NCBI RefSeq assembly: GCF_029961145.1 | Contig: NZ_JASBRG010000007.1 | Coordinates: 2,832,189-2,896,188, forward strand | Length of the DNA: 64,000 nt | Reading direction: 5' to 3' | DNA from: Pinibacter soli | GTDB taxonomy: Bacteria > Bacteroidota > Bacteroidia > Chitinophagales > Chitinophagaceae | Shown: one piece after another, positions 35,109-43,235 of the stretch | How the letters are laid out: the number at the start of each line of letters is the position of its first letter | Numbering within the stretch: the first letter of the stretch is position 1 | Position numbers and translations under genes: made by a program | Notes under the pieces: model-generated | What the model was told of the DNA's origin: nothing | Databases searched by the model: none | The model's input: only the letters and a program-made list of their open reading frames with translations

Positions 35109-35855
35109 ATGCCTAAATGGATAATTGCAGGTTTCGCATTTTTTCTAACGCTTACCCTGTTTGCCGCACAAGCTCAAACCGCTGATGAAGTGATCAGCAA
35201 ATATGTTGACGCAATGGGTGGAAAAGAAAAACTCAATTCTATCAATACACTTCATATGGAAGGTGTGGCCGTTATGCAAAACGGAAATGAACTTACCACA
35301 ACGATGGACAAAGTGAATGGTAAACTTTCGCGCAGGGAATCACAGTTTGGTGCGATGGGTTCGCTTACATCAATTATTACAGACAAAGGCGGTTGGGTAT
35401 CAGGTCCTCGTTCTGGAGGAAAATTTGAACCCATTCCTGCTGATAAATTAAAGAATACAAAAGCAGAACTTGATTGTGCAGGTTCATTGGTTGACTACGC
35501 ATCAAAAGGCTACAAAGTAGAATACCTTGGTAAAGAAACACTCGATGGCAAGGACTGTCACAAAATAAAACTAACACTTACTTCCGGTGCCGATATTACT
35601 TATTACATTGATGCCCAGACTTACTACATTTTACGTGAAACCCATAAAGGCAGCAGCTTTGCGGGCAATGGTGGCGGACGTCCCGGCGCTGCAGATGCAG
35701 ATATCAGCACAGATTTTTCCGACTATCAAAAAACAGATCAGGGTTATATTTTTCCATTTAAAGTGAAGGTAGGCGGTATGGGGAATGGCATGACTTTTGA
35801 AAAAATTGAAGTAAACAAACCGCTGGATGTAGCTAAACTCAGTAAACCAGAATAG
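35109..35855 (+). CDS. LolA-like outer-membrane lipoprotein-sorting domain protein, copy 1
   Basis: 248 residues from the ATG at 35109. Signal peptide IIAGFAFFLTLTLFAAQAQ, then a domain starting TADEVISKYVDAMGGKEKLNSINTLHMEG. The all-beta body (KDCHKIKLTLTSGADITYYIDAQTYYILRETH) resembles LolA/LolB-type folds that carry lipids. A paralogue lies next to it (35958-36683). A ribosome site is not clear; a 19-codon reading frame overlaps the start but was not called. Probable periplasmic protein of unknown ligand. Confidence 0.75.
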   Translation: MPKWIIAGFAFFLTLTLFAAQAQTADEVISKYVDAMGGKEKLNSINTLHMEGVAVMQNGNELTTTMDKVNGKLSRRESQFGAMGSLTSIITDKGGWVSGPRSGGKFEPIPADKLKNTKAELDCAGSLVDYASKGYKVEYLGKETLDGKDCHKIKLTLTSGADITYYIDAQTYYILRETHKGSSFAGNGGGRPGAADADISTDFSDYQKTDQGYIFPFKVKVGGMGNGMTFEKIEVNKPLDVAKLSKPE

Positions 35856-35919
35856 GAATTAGGAACTAGAAATTAGGAGTTATAAATTTTCACACTGCCT
35901 TACTAATTCCTAATTCCTC
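35854..35919. repeat. Word-repeat inverted repeat, AATTAGGA type
   Basis: Left arm 35854-35882 (AGGAATTAGGAACTAG and on) and right arm 35900-35919 (TTACTAATTCCTAATTCCTC), starting at the stop codon of the first LolA-like gene. Confidence 0.83.
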
Positions 35920-35957
35920 TACTCTTCTTCAACACAAAAATTTCTAAACACATACTA

Positions 35958-36683
35958 ATGAAAATTCTAAAAACTTTATTACTGGCAACTACAGTTTTAT
36001 CATCTATTGCCGTAAAAGCGCAAACAGCGAATGAAATAGTTGATAAGTACGTCGCGGCACTTGGCGGCAAAGAAAAAATAGCAGCTATCAAGACTATTTA
36101 TACAGAGAGTAGCGTGCAGATCATGGGTAACGAGGCTCCTTCTATAACTACTCTCGTAAATGGAAAGGGCTTTAAAAATGAAATGGACTTCAATGGTTCA
36201 AAAATAGTTCAGTGCTACACCAAAGACGGCGGCTGGACAATCAATCCTTTCCAGGGACAAACAGCTGCGGAACCGTTGCCAGCTGAAATGGTAAAGAGAG
36301 GTAAAGCACAACTTGATATCGGCGGACCCTTGTTCAACTATGCAGCAAAAGGAAACAAAGTTGAACTGGTGGGCAAAGAAGATGTGAACAAGATTAAAAA
36401 TGCTTACAAACTGAAAGTTACCACTCCGGATTCACTTGTAATGATGCTGTACATCGATCCTACTACTTACTACCTTGTAAAAAATGTAAGCACCATCACT
36501 GCACAGGGACAAGACATCGAAATCGGCAGCACCTTCTCTGATTATAAGAAAACAGATTACGGCTACCCGGTTCCATATTCTACAGAGCTTGCTTTGCCAC
36601 AAGGTATGTCCTTAACGATCGTTACTAAAAAAGTAGAGATCAATAAAGAGGTTGATCCGAAGATATTTGAAATGCCGAAGTAG
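35958..36683 (+). CDS. LolA-like outer-membrane lipoprotein-sorting domain protein, copy 2
   Basis: 241 residues. Signal peptide KILKTLLLATTVLSSIAVKAQ. The start of the mature part, TANEIVDKYVAALGGKEKIAAIKTIYTES, aligns with copy 1 (TADEVISKYVDAMGGKEKL), and later segments match too (NAYKLKVTT, MMLYIDPTTYYLVKN, FSDYKKTDYGYPVPY). Tandem duplication with divergence. Function unknown as for copy 1. Confidence 0.77.
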   Translation: MKILKTLLLATTVLSSIAVKAQTANEIVDKYVAALGGKEKIAAIKTIYTESSVQIMGNEAPSITTLVNGKGFKNEMDFNGSKIVQCYTKDGGWTINPFQGQTAAEPLPAEMVKRGKAQLDIGGPLFNYAAKGNKVELVGKEDVNKIKNAYKLKVTTPDSLVMMLYIDPTTYYLVKNVSTITAQGQDIEIGSTFSDYKKTDYGYPVPYSTELALPQGMSLTIVTKKVEINKEVDPKIFEMPK

Positions 36684-36822
36684 TAATTAATAATTAATAA
36701 AGAATAATTAAGAAGGCCGCATTCGTTATTGAATGCGGCCTTCCTGTTTATTTAAACACAGGAAAAGCTATTTTCTTATTGGTAAGTCGCACCTATTAAT
36801 TCTTAATTATTAATTATTAATT
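36684..36822. repeat. AT-rich word-repeat inverted repeat enclosing a terminator
   Basis: Left arm 36684-36710 (TAATTAATAATTAATAA and on); right arm 36795-36822 (TTAATTCTTAATTATTAATT and on). The loop holds the stem-loop at 36713-36742. Confidence 0.8.
36713..36742 (+). terminator. Terminator-like hairpin, AAGGCCGCATTC stem
   Basis: Perfect 12-base stem AAGGCCGCATTC / GAATGCGGCCTT with loop GTTATT, after the second LolA-like gene. Its core recurs at 37726-37757 and 51471-51500. Confidence 0.75.
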
Positions 36823-36828
36823 TCATCC

Positions 36829-37437
36829 ATGCATTACATCCAACATCTCTCCAAAGACAAAAAGTTCCAGCCACTTCTACAAGGCGAGCCGATTGAATTG
36901 AAGAAACGGAAAGTGGTGTATATGAGTTTGATAGGCTCGATTATGAGCCAACAGCTTTCTACCAAAGTGGCACAAGTAATTCACAAGCGTTTTATGGATC
37001 TGTATGGTGGCAAGGTTCCTACTCCTGAGCAGATCATTAATACACCGGTTGAAACGTTGCGCTCGATTGGCCTCTCCAATGCGAAAGCAGGTTATGTGCA
37101 CAATGTAGCACGATTTTCGGCTGAACAAGGCATGGAAAAGAAGAAGCTGGATAAAATGTCTAATGAAGAAGTCATCGCTTATTTAACACAAATTAAAGGT
37201 GTCGGAAAATGGACCACAGAAATGATCCTGATGTTTACGCTGGGGCGCGAGGACGTATTTGCCATTGATGACTGGGGCGTTCAATCGGCGATGATAAAAA
37301 TCTACAAACTCAAAACGGACGACAAGAAAAAACTACGTGAAAGGCTGTTGAAAATATCATCTAAATGGAGCCCGTACAGAACTTATGCATGTATGCATTT
37401 GTGGGCATGGAAGGATAACCCACCTGCTGTAGAATAA
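36829..37437 (+). CDS. DNA-3-methyladenine glycosylase, AlkA/HhH-GPD type
   Basis: 202 residues, base-excision-repair enzyme removing alkylated bases. Helix-hairpin-helix LTQIKGVGKWTTEMILMF near residues 119-136 and catalytic Asp in FAIDDWGVQSAM. The N-terminal domain of AlkA (about 80 residues) is absent, as in the short HhH-GPD form common in Bacteria. The start is 6 bases after a repeat arm. Confidence 0.9.
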   Translation: MHYIQHLSKDKKFQPLLQGEPIELKKRKVVYMSLIGSIMSQQLSTKVAQVIHKRFMDLYGGKVPTPEQIINTPVETLRSIGLSNAKAGYVHNVARFSAEQGMEKKKLDKMSNEEVIAYLTQIKGVGKWTTEMILMFTLGREDVFAIDDWGVQSAMIKIYKLKTDDKKKLRERLLKISSKWSPYRTYACMHLWAWKDNPPAVE

Positions 37438-37438
37438 C

Positions 37439-37612
37439 TTAATATTTCTGGTTCCTATTAATCGACTTTACTTTTCTTGGTTTCATAAACCATAATGATG
37501 CATACAGCAATGCTGCCCACAAAGCGAAAGCAAACATTGACCATAGGAATACAAGCATAAACTTTTCAGGAAACTGCAGCGGCAAACCGGGGGTAAAAAA
37601 TATTGTGCTCAT
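37439..37612 (-). CDS. 57-residue single-span membrane protein
   Basis: A short open frame, below the usual cut-off. ATG at 37612 on the minus strand, TAA at 37439. The product has a polar start (STIFFTPGLPLQFPEK), a 24-residue hydrophobic span (FMLVFLWSMFAFALWAALLYASLWF) and a basic end (MKPRKVKSINRNQKY), as expected for an N-out or N-in single-pass protein. It is convergent with the glycosylase gene, 1 base beyond its stop. No relative recognised; coding is inferred from the clean span and charge pattern. Confidence 0.55.
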   Translation of the reverse strand: MSTIFFTPGLPLQFPEKFMLVFLWSMFAFALWAALLYASLWFMKPRKVKSINRNQKY

Positions 37613-37666
37613 GGTGATTCTTTTGCTTAAATAGTCGTGGCGCGGATTTTAGCAGGAAACAAGACG

Positions 37667-37787
37667 AATTAATAATTAATAGGGAGAATTCGAAACAAAA
37701 AGTTTCACCTCATGCTTAAAAAAAACAGGGCGACATTCGATATTGAATGCCGCCCTGTTAATAATTAATTTTTAATTCTTAATTCCT
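37667..37787. repeat. AT-rich word-repeat inverted repeat enclosing a terminator
   Basis: Left arm AATTAATAATTAATAGG at 37667-37683; right arm 37758-37787 (TTAATAATTAATTTTTAATT and on). Confidence 0.75.
37724..37759 (-). terminator. Terminator of the S46 peptidase gene
   Basis: On the minus strand, stem AACAGGGCGGCATTC / GAATGTCGCCCTGTT (one mismatch) with loop AATATC, followed by eight T. Related in stem to 36713-36742. Confidence 0.88.
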
Positions 37788-39954
37788 ACTGCTTCACCAA
37801 ATTCAACTCACTAACAATATTGCTCGCACCACCCAACTTATCAATGCACCACAACACATAACGAACGTCTACGCATATCGTACGGTTAAGATCTTTGTCG
37901 AAAGCCATTTTGTGGCTCAACGCTTCGTAGTTGCCGTCAAATGCAAGACCGATTAGGTTTCCATAAGCATCCATTACTGGAGAACCAGAGTTCCCTCCTG
38001 TGATGTCATTTGTTGTGATAAATGTTACTACAAGATCATTGCGACTTTTGTCGATATACTGACCGTAATCTTTTTTCGCAACAAGATCTCTGTAGTGTTG
38101 AGGAAGATCAAACTCATAATCACCCGGCACATATTTTTCCATCACACCTTTCATGGTACATACATAATCGAATTTAGTGGCATCACGCGGCGTATAGCTT
38201 TTAACATTACCGAAGCTCACACGCATGGTAAAGGTTGCGTCAGGATACATTTTTTTTGCTTTCACAGGATCCATTTCCATAATACCCTTCAAATACAATC
38301 TTCCCAATTCATTATTCTTAGTGGTGAAATCCTGGAACTTAGGCAAATATTTTCCTGTATAATTTTTTACAAAAGCAGTAGCGTATGCATATGCAGGATC
38401 GTTCTGCAAAGCACTTGCAGTAGGCACTTTCACAAACTGATCCCACTTAGCATCATTGAAGATCATTGTTGTGTTAAACACATCCGCGGCCATTTTTTTG
38501 AATGTCGCAGGATCTTTCAAATCACCATAAGTCGTTTTTATGTTTTCGTAGAAGCCAATTGGATGCTGGCTTTTGTCGATATCAGTATAGAACATTTCTG
38601 CTGTTGCAGCCATGATCTTTTGATCAGAAACTTTATTCTCATCTGCCAGAAAAGTTTTCCGGCGTGCATTTGCATCATCCATCGCTTTCTTAACGTCGTC
38701 AGGTTTTGAACCTTGCATATTAAGCACTCTTTCTACCTGCATTAACGAAGAAGCAAAAGCAGCAAGTGGCGAACCTAGAATACCTTCATTTAAATACATG
38801 CGCTCTTTTGCGTACGGGAGCCAATCAGCATACACTTTTCCCCAATCGCTCATTACATTTTGATACTCTGGTTTTCCGTTTGCCCATTTCTGAAAAGCAT
38901 CTTCTGCTTTTTTCTTTTGACCATACACATCGTATTTCAACAATTGTTTGGTTTCACCGTCAAAGAATTTCCAGTAATTCGCAATACCAGCATAGCTTGA
39001 CGCGAGTTGCAATTTTATCGCAGGGTCTTTTTTCATTTCTTCAAACATTGCTTTCAGGCGCACATCACGCAAGGCAACAAGAGACGGGTTATTGATGTCA
39101 GTAGAAAGTTTTACTCCGTAAGAAGTTTCGTAGCGATTCGTCCCTCCAGGATATCCGTAGATCATTGCATAGTCGCCATCTTTAATTCCTTTGATAGAAA
39201 CCGGCAATGAATATTTAGGTTTTAAAGGAACGTTGTTTGGAGAATAATCTGCCGCTTTACCTTCTTTGTTCATGTATACGCGGAAAACAGAAAAGTCGCC
39301 AGTGTGGCGTGGCCACTCCCAGTTGTCAGTATCTCCACCGTACTTACCTACGCTTTCAGGAGGAGTGCCTACGAGGCGAATGTCTTTATAGCGCTGATAT
39401 ACGAAAACAAGGAACTGGTTATTTTTGAACAGTGGGCTCACTCTTGCCTCAATGCTTTGAGTAGAGTCAGAATAGCGTGCATTGATAGTCGCAATTACGT
39501 CTGCTTGCTTTTTCAATCTGTCAGCTCCCGAAAGACCATTCAAGGCAGTTTCCACTTCTTTTGTAACGTCTTCTATTTTGAGCAGAAACTGTGCAGTCAA
39601 TCCTTGTGCAGGAATTTCTTCCTGGAAAGATTTTGCGTAAAAACCATCGCGCAGATAGTTGTGCTCTACAGAACTTGCCGCAGCGATTGCCGCATATCCG
39701 CAGTGGTGGTTAGTGAAGATCAAGCCTTGCTTGCTCACAATTTCTCCTGTACATCCGTTTCCAAAGATGATGATCGCATCTTTAATGGAAGCCTTATTAA
39801 TGCTATAAAGTTGTTCAGGTTTCAGTTTAAGGCCACGTTTTACCATGTCGTTATACACCTGCTGTCCCAGCAAAAGAGGTAACCACATGCCTTCATCGGC
39901 ATAGCTTCGTAGTAAGGTGACTGACAGCGCAATCACTGCTAAAATTTTCTTCAT
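37786..39954 (-). CDS. S46-family dipeptidyl-peptidase (DPP7/DPP11 type)
   Basis: 722 residues with signal peptide (KKILAVIALSVTLLRSYA). Trypsin-like catalytic triad of the family: His in FTNHHCGYAAI, Asp in GDTDNWEWPRHTGDFSVFRV, Ser in TGGNSGSPVMDAYG near residue 655. The helical insert between them is the S46 cap that admits dipeptides. The residue after the serine, FDGNYEALS, has Gly where DPP11 has Arg, which favours the DPP7 (hydrophobic P1) type; this specificity call is tentative. It is periplasmic and releases dipeptides. Confidence 0.93.
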   Translation of the reverse strand: MKKILAVIALSVTLLRSYADEGMWLPLLLGQQVYNDMVKRGLKLKPEQLYSINKASIKDAIIIFGNGCTGEIVSKQGLIFTNHHCGYAAIAAASSVEHNYLRDGFYAKSFQEEIPAQGLTAQFLLKIEDVTKEVETALNGLSGADRLKKQADVIATINARYSDSTQSIEARVSPLFKNNQFLVFVYQRYKDIRLVGTPPESVGKYGGDTDNWEWPRHTGDFSVFRVYMNKEGKAADYSPNNVPLKPKYSLPVSIKGIKDGDYAMIYGYPGGTNRYETSYGVKLSTDINNPSLVALRDVRLKAMFEEMKKDPAIKLQLASSYAGIANYWKFFDGETKQLLKYDVYGQKKKAEDAFQKWANGKPEYQNVMSDWGKVYADWLPYAKERMYLNEGILGSPLAAFASSLMQVERVLNMQGSKPDDVKKAMDDANARRKTFLADENKVSDQKIMAATAEMFYTDIDKSQHPIGFYENIKTTYGDLKDPATFKKMAADVFNTTMIFNDAKWDQFVKVPTASALQNDPAYAYATAFVKNYTGKYLPKFQDFTTKNNELGRLYLKGIMEMDPVKAKKMYPDATFTMRVSFGNVKSYTPRDATKFDYVCTMKGVMEKYVPGDYEFDLPQHYRDLVAKKDYGQYIDKSRNDLVVTFITTNDITGGNSGSPVMDAYGNLIGLAFDGNYEALSHKMAFDKDLNRTICVDVRYVLWCIDKLGGASNIVSELNLVKQ

Positions 39955-39979
39955 GTTTTGATCAAGTATTTTAATGCGA

Positions 39980-39987
39980 CAAACGTA
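39980..39987 (-). promoter_or_regulatory. Candidate -7 box TACGTTTG for the S46 gene
   Basis: Minus-strand TAnnTTTG word 26 bases upstream of the start codon, giving a leader of about 20 nt. No good -33 element. Confidence 0.45.
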
Positions 39988-39999
39988 AGAGATTTTTCA

Positions 40000-40028
40000 A
40001 ATTAATAATTAAGAATTAAGAATTAATA
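40000..40028. repeat. AATTAAGAATTAAT word repeat
   Basis: Units of AATTAAGAATTAAG/AATTAATA; one arm of the AT-rich word family, next to the larger repeat at 40063-40202. Confidence 0.65.
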
Positions 40029-40062
40029 GTGGGAAACCTTGATGAATAGTTGGTTGCGTGGG

Positions 40063-40202
40063 AGTAATGAATGGTGAAACGTCAATCGTTAATAGCCTGC
40101 ACATTTAACTCCAAAAGCATCCTGAGTTTTATCGGCTCGTAAATAAAAATCAAACGTACCGAATTGGGCTTTCTATTCACGATTGACGTTTCATCATTCA
40201 CC
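40063..40202. repeat. Word-repeat inverted repeat, GTGAAACGTCAATCG type
   Basis: Left arm 40063-40095 and right arm 40171-40202 are reverse complements (GAATGGTGAAACGTCAATCG / CGATTGACGTTTCATCATTC after allowing one change). Confidence 0.88.
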
Positions 40203-40203
40203 A

Positions 40204-40629
40204 CTAGCTGCTGTGGTCAGCAATGATCAACCACTTACCATTGATTTTTTTAAACAATAAGGTATAAATACCGCCGATATCGCCGACAGTTCTTTTAAGG
40301 AACCATTTACCAACAACAAAATAGGTATCTCCTGAAAGCGGTTTTACTTGTAACACTTCAAAGAATAGTTTGCCCATTTGCACCGTATCCTTGTAGTTTT
40401 TTTTGTAGTTATCAAGCGTGTTTTGGTAACCATACGTCACTCCTGATTTTCCGACAAATATTAATGAATCGCTTTTCCAATAGCCTTTCATAAAATCATC
40501 AATATTGCCTCTGTTCCAGGCTTGCAACTGATCGTTAAGCACCTTTCTTATGGCTTCCTCATTTTTGCTTTGCGAAAATACGGGTGCGAGGGTGAGCAGG
40601 AAAAATGCTGCAGTTAGTAATTTCTTCAT
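40204..40629 (-). CDS. DUF4440/SnoaL-like exported protein
   Basis: 141 residues from the Met at 40629. Signal peptide KKLLTAAFFLLTLAPVFSQ, then one NTF2-like cone domain: EAIRKVLNDQLQAWNRGNIDDFMKGYW, DSLIFVGKSG, TYGYQNTLDNYKKNYKD, GGIYTLLFKKINGKWLIIADHSS. This is the YybH/DUF4440 pattern. No catalytic residues can be assigned. Exported; ligand unknown. Confidence 0.85.
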   Translation of the reverse strand: MKKLLTAAFFLLTLAPVFSQSKNEEAIRKVLNDQLQAWNRGNIDDFMKGYWKSDSLIFVGKSGVTYGYQNTLDNYKKNYKDTVQMGKLFFEVLQVKPLSGDTYFVVGKWFLKRTVGDIGGIYTLLFKKINGKWLIIADHSS

Positions 40630-40842
40630 GTTTAAATGTTTATAAAATAATGCGTTCACGGCTCTAATAAATAGAATTGGTTTATTAACTTGGCACTTGT
40701 AATGCGGAACGGCTAAGTTAATGATCCGTTCTTACTTTTCATTGAGCCTCTTGCTGCCTCTGAAGATAAGTCCTTTATCAATGATGTTTTTAAAAAAACC
40801 TGTAACATAGAGCATTTCATTAAACCACATCAGTTAACCGGT

Positions 40843-41460
40843 ATGACGCTTATCACTACAATTAAATCGAACTCAGCATTAAAGAATGTAGCACATAAAT
40901 TGTTATTTGCTAAAAATGAGATCCGGCCAAGATGGTGGGTGCGCAAATTTGTAAATCCATTTTATCACCAGCGCGGCAAAAACACGAAGATCTTTAAATA
41001 CGCGAGACTTGATCTTATTCCTTCCAAAGAGTTTACAATAGGTCACGATTCTGTAGTAGAGGATTTTACTTTGCTCAATAACGGACTTGGCGCTTTACAC
41101 ATCGGCAATCATGTTTTTCTTGGCGCTTCCAACGTGGTGATCGGCCCTGTGACCATTGAAGATCATGTAATGACGGCACAGAACGTAGTGATATCCGGAC
41201 TTAATCATGGCTTTGATAATGTACAAACAGCTTTCAGATACCAGCCCTGCACTACAAATGAAATCGTTATTGGCGAAGGTAGCTGGCTCGGTGCCAACGT
41301 TGTAATAACAGCCGGTGTTCGCGTTGGGAAATTCTCTGTTGTGGCTGCGGGAAGTGTAGTTACGAAAGATGTAGACGATTATACAATCGTTGCCGGCAAT
41401 CCTGCAAGAGTGCTTAAGCAGTTTAACCACAAGAGTGGACAGTGGGAAAAAGTGAGTTGA
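40843..41460 (+). CDS. Acyltransferase of the left-handed beta-helix family
   Basis: 205 residues, hexapeptide-repeat (LbetaH) protein. A positively charged N-terminal helix (RPRWWVRKFVNPFY) is followed by hexad repeats (LHIGNHVFLGASNVVIGPVTIEDHVMTAQNVVISG, GEGSWLGANVVITAGVRVGKFSVVAAGSVVT). The catalytic His is probably in GLNHGF. WcaF/CysE-like acetylation of sugars or a small molecule is expected. C-terminal PARVLKQF is typical. Confidence 0.88.
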   Translation: MTLITTIKSNSALKNVAHKLLFAKNEIRPRWWVRKFVNPFYHQRGKNTKIFKYARLDLIPSKEFTIGHDSVVEDFTLLNNGLGALHIGNHVFLGASNVVIGPVTIEDHVMTAQNVVISGLNHGFDNVQTAFRYQPCTTNEIVIGEGSWLGANVVITAGVRVGKFSVVAAGSVVTKDVDDYTIVAGNPARVLKQFNHKSGQWEKVS

Positions 41461-41461
41461 G

Positions 41462-41476
41462 AGACGCCTCGCGTCT
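41462..41476 (+). terminator. Small hairpin after the acyltransferase gene
   Basis: AGACGC / GCGTCT stem with a three-base loop, starting two bases after the stop codon; followed by TTTAA only, so a weak terminator at best. Confidence 0.4.
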
Positions 41477-41480
41477 TTAA

Positions 41481-41667
41481 GGTTGCCACTGAGGTACAGA
41501 GGATACAGAATTAATTTTACCAGGAAATACTTTATTTAAACACAAAGGGCTCAAAGTCTCGCATACGGGAACTAAGAGTGGTAAATATCTTGTTTCCTTT
41601 GCGCAAGACTTTGAGCCCTTTGCGGTTAAATAGCTTCTCCGTATCTCTAGGCCTCTGTGGCAAAAAC
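41481..41667. repeat. Nested inverted repeats between convergent genes
   Basis: Inner arms CACAAAGGGCTCAAAGTCT (41541) and AGACTTTGAGCCCTTTGCG (41606-41624) are nearly perfect; outer arms at 41481-41510 and 41634-41667 share GCCAC..GAGG..CAGAGGATAC. Same style as the word-repeat family. Confidence 0.82.
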
Positions 41668-42699
41668 CTACGTTGCAGACGTAAACTGCTTCAAGAATCT
41701 CACATCATTCTCACTAAACAATCTCAAATCTTTTATCTGGTATTTCAACATGGTGATGCGCTCAATGCCCATACCGAAAGCGAAGCCTGTGTATTTGTTA
41801 CTGTCAATTCCGCAATTCTCTAATACTTTAGGATGCACCATTCCACAACCTAGAATCTCTACCCAGCCTGTGTGTTTACAAACGTTACAACCTTTGCCGC
41901 CGCAAATAAGACAACTGATGTCCATTTCTGCGCTTGGCTCAGTAAATGGAAAATAAGACGGACGGAAACGCACTTTTACATTTTTGCCAAACATTTCCTG
42001 TACGAAGAAGTAAAGCGTTTGCTTAAGATCTGCAAAGCTTACATTTTCATCAATATACAAACCCTCTACCTGCTGGAAGAAGCAATGCGCCCTTGCACTG
42101 ATCGTTTCGTTACGGTATACACGACCCGGACAAATAATGCGGATTGGCAATTTCCCTTTTTCCATTTCACGCACCTGTACACTGCTGGTGTGCGTGCGCA
42201 GCAACCAATCAGGATTTTGGGAAATATAGAAAGTGTCCTGCATATCACGTGCGGGGTGATTTTCAGGAAGATTCAATGCGGTAAAATTGTGCATATCGTC
42301 TTCTATTTCAGGCCCTTCGGCTATTGCAAAACCAAGGCGCTGGAAAATAGAAACTATCTCGTTACGCACTATTGAAATCGGGTGGTGGGTTCCTACGGGA
42401 ATATCATCCCCCGGCAAAGTGAGATCAAGGGACGAAGTGGCAGAATCGCCGTTAACCGACGTAAGTTCTTTAAATTGTTCGTATTTGGCTTCAGCATGTT
42501 GCTTGAAATCATTCAGAATTTGGCCAAATTCCTTTTTGTTTTCGTTGGCAACAGATTTCATTTCCCCGAAAAGGCCCTTCAAAATGCCTTTTGTTCCAAG
42601 GAATTTTATACGGTATTCTTCCAAAGATGCGGCGCCGTCTATCACAGCGGCATCAATTTCTTCTTTATACTGTTTTATTTTTTCTATCAACTGATCCAT
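41668..42699 (-). CDS. pheS: Phenylalanine--tRNA ligase alpha subunit
   Basis: 343 residues from the Met at 42699 (the longer frame start would fall inside the promoter-like box). Class II synthetase: coiled-coil N-terminus (residues 1-85), motif 2 YRNETISARAHCFFQQVEGLYIDENVSF, the catalytic core with GKGCNVCKHTGWVEILGCGMVHP and motif 3 GFAFGMGIERITMLKY. Works with a pheT beta subunit not seen here. Charges tRNA-Phe. Confidence 0.96.
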   Translation of the reverse strand: MDQLIEKIKQYKEEIDAAVIDGAASLEEYRIKFLGTKGILKGLFGEMKSVANENKKEFGQILNDFKQHAEAKYEQFKELTSVNGDSATSSLDLTLPGDDIPVGTHHPISIVRNEIVSIFQRLGFAIAEGPEIEDDMHNFTALNLPENHPARDMQDTFYISQNPDWLLRTHTSSVQVREMEKGKLPIRIICPGRVYRNETISARAHCFFQQVEGLYIDENVSFADLKQTLYFFVQEMFGKNVKVRFRPSYFPFTEPSAEMDISCLICGGKGCNVCKHTGWVEILGCGMVHPKVLENCGIDSNKYTGFAFGMGIERITMLKYQIKDLRLFSENDVRFLKQFTSAT

Positions 42700-42703
42700 G
42701 CGG

Positions 42704-42711
42704 CAAAGATA
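42704..42711 (-). promoter_or_regulatory. Candidate -7 box TATCTTTG abutting the pheS start
   Basis: Minus-strand TAnnTTTG word only 4 bases from the pheS ATG, so transcription would begin at about the start codon (leaderless). Confidence 0.45.
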
Positions 42712-42721
42712 AGGAGGCAAA

Positions 42722-42752
42722 CAGGAATTAGAAATTAGGAATTAGGAATTAG
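42722..42752. repeat. AATTAGGA word repeat between pheS and next gene
   Basis: Several AGGAATTAG/AAATTAGG units; second arm not recognised. Rest of the divergent gap (42753-42926) has no visible signal. Confidence 0.7.
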
Positions 42753-42926
42753 ACGGCATTTGTTTCTATTTTACCGTTGGCTGAAGCGAAACGGTAATGA
42801 ATTAGATCTTACAGTATCTATTTTCATTAACGACGACAGTAGGCTTTGGCTGTCAAAAATCAATTCGCACCCGCTCTCAACTTATTTAAAAAATATTGGT
42901 ATTTTGTCCCGCTTAAAAGTGAAAAA

Positions 42927-43232
42927 ATGCTGGAAATAATTCTAATAATTTACTATTCTAAGAAAATTGGTGTACTTGCTTTGGACAAAGGCGAATCAAA
43001 AGGAAAATGGGTAACTATAATGATCATATCATGGTTCCTTGCTGAAATACTCGGAGCAGTGGTTGGTCTTATCGTGCTTGGTCAACAAAATATTTATTTA
43101 GCCTTGTTAATTGGTTATGGATTCGCTTTTGCCTCCTACTATCTCATTAGAAACTCATTAAGTAAAAAACCAGATATAGCGGGATACGATCAAATGATCG
43201 ATGAAATTGGATCAGGCGACCAGGAGCAATAA
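42927..43232 (+). CDS. Hypothetical membrane protein
   Basis: 101 residues from the ATG at 42927; an upstream TTG would add an unlikely basic extension. Start MLEIILIIYYSKKIGVLALDKGESKGKW, then two hydrophobic spans (IMIISWFLAEILGAVVGLIVLG and IYLALLIGYGFAFASYYLI). The tail is acidic (IDEIGSGDQE). Convergent with the MFS gene; the two stop codons are 3 bases apart. Family not recognised. Confidence 0.68.
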   Translation: MLEIILIIYYSKKIGVLALDKGESKGKWVTIMIISWFLAEILGAVVGLIVLGQQNIYLALLIGYGFAFASYYLIRNSLSKKPDIAGYDQMIDEIGSGDQEQ

Positions 43233-43235
43233 ATT

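Noticed and set aside
35057-35116. 19-codon leader peptide overlapping the first LolA-like gene
   Set aside because: Short frame without clear ribosome site; could be chance, and no regulatory residues stand out.
38095-39882. Long plus-strand frames opposite the S46 peptidase gene
   Set aside because: Shadow frames in the complement of a clear coding gene; composition not protein-like.
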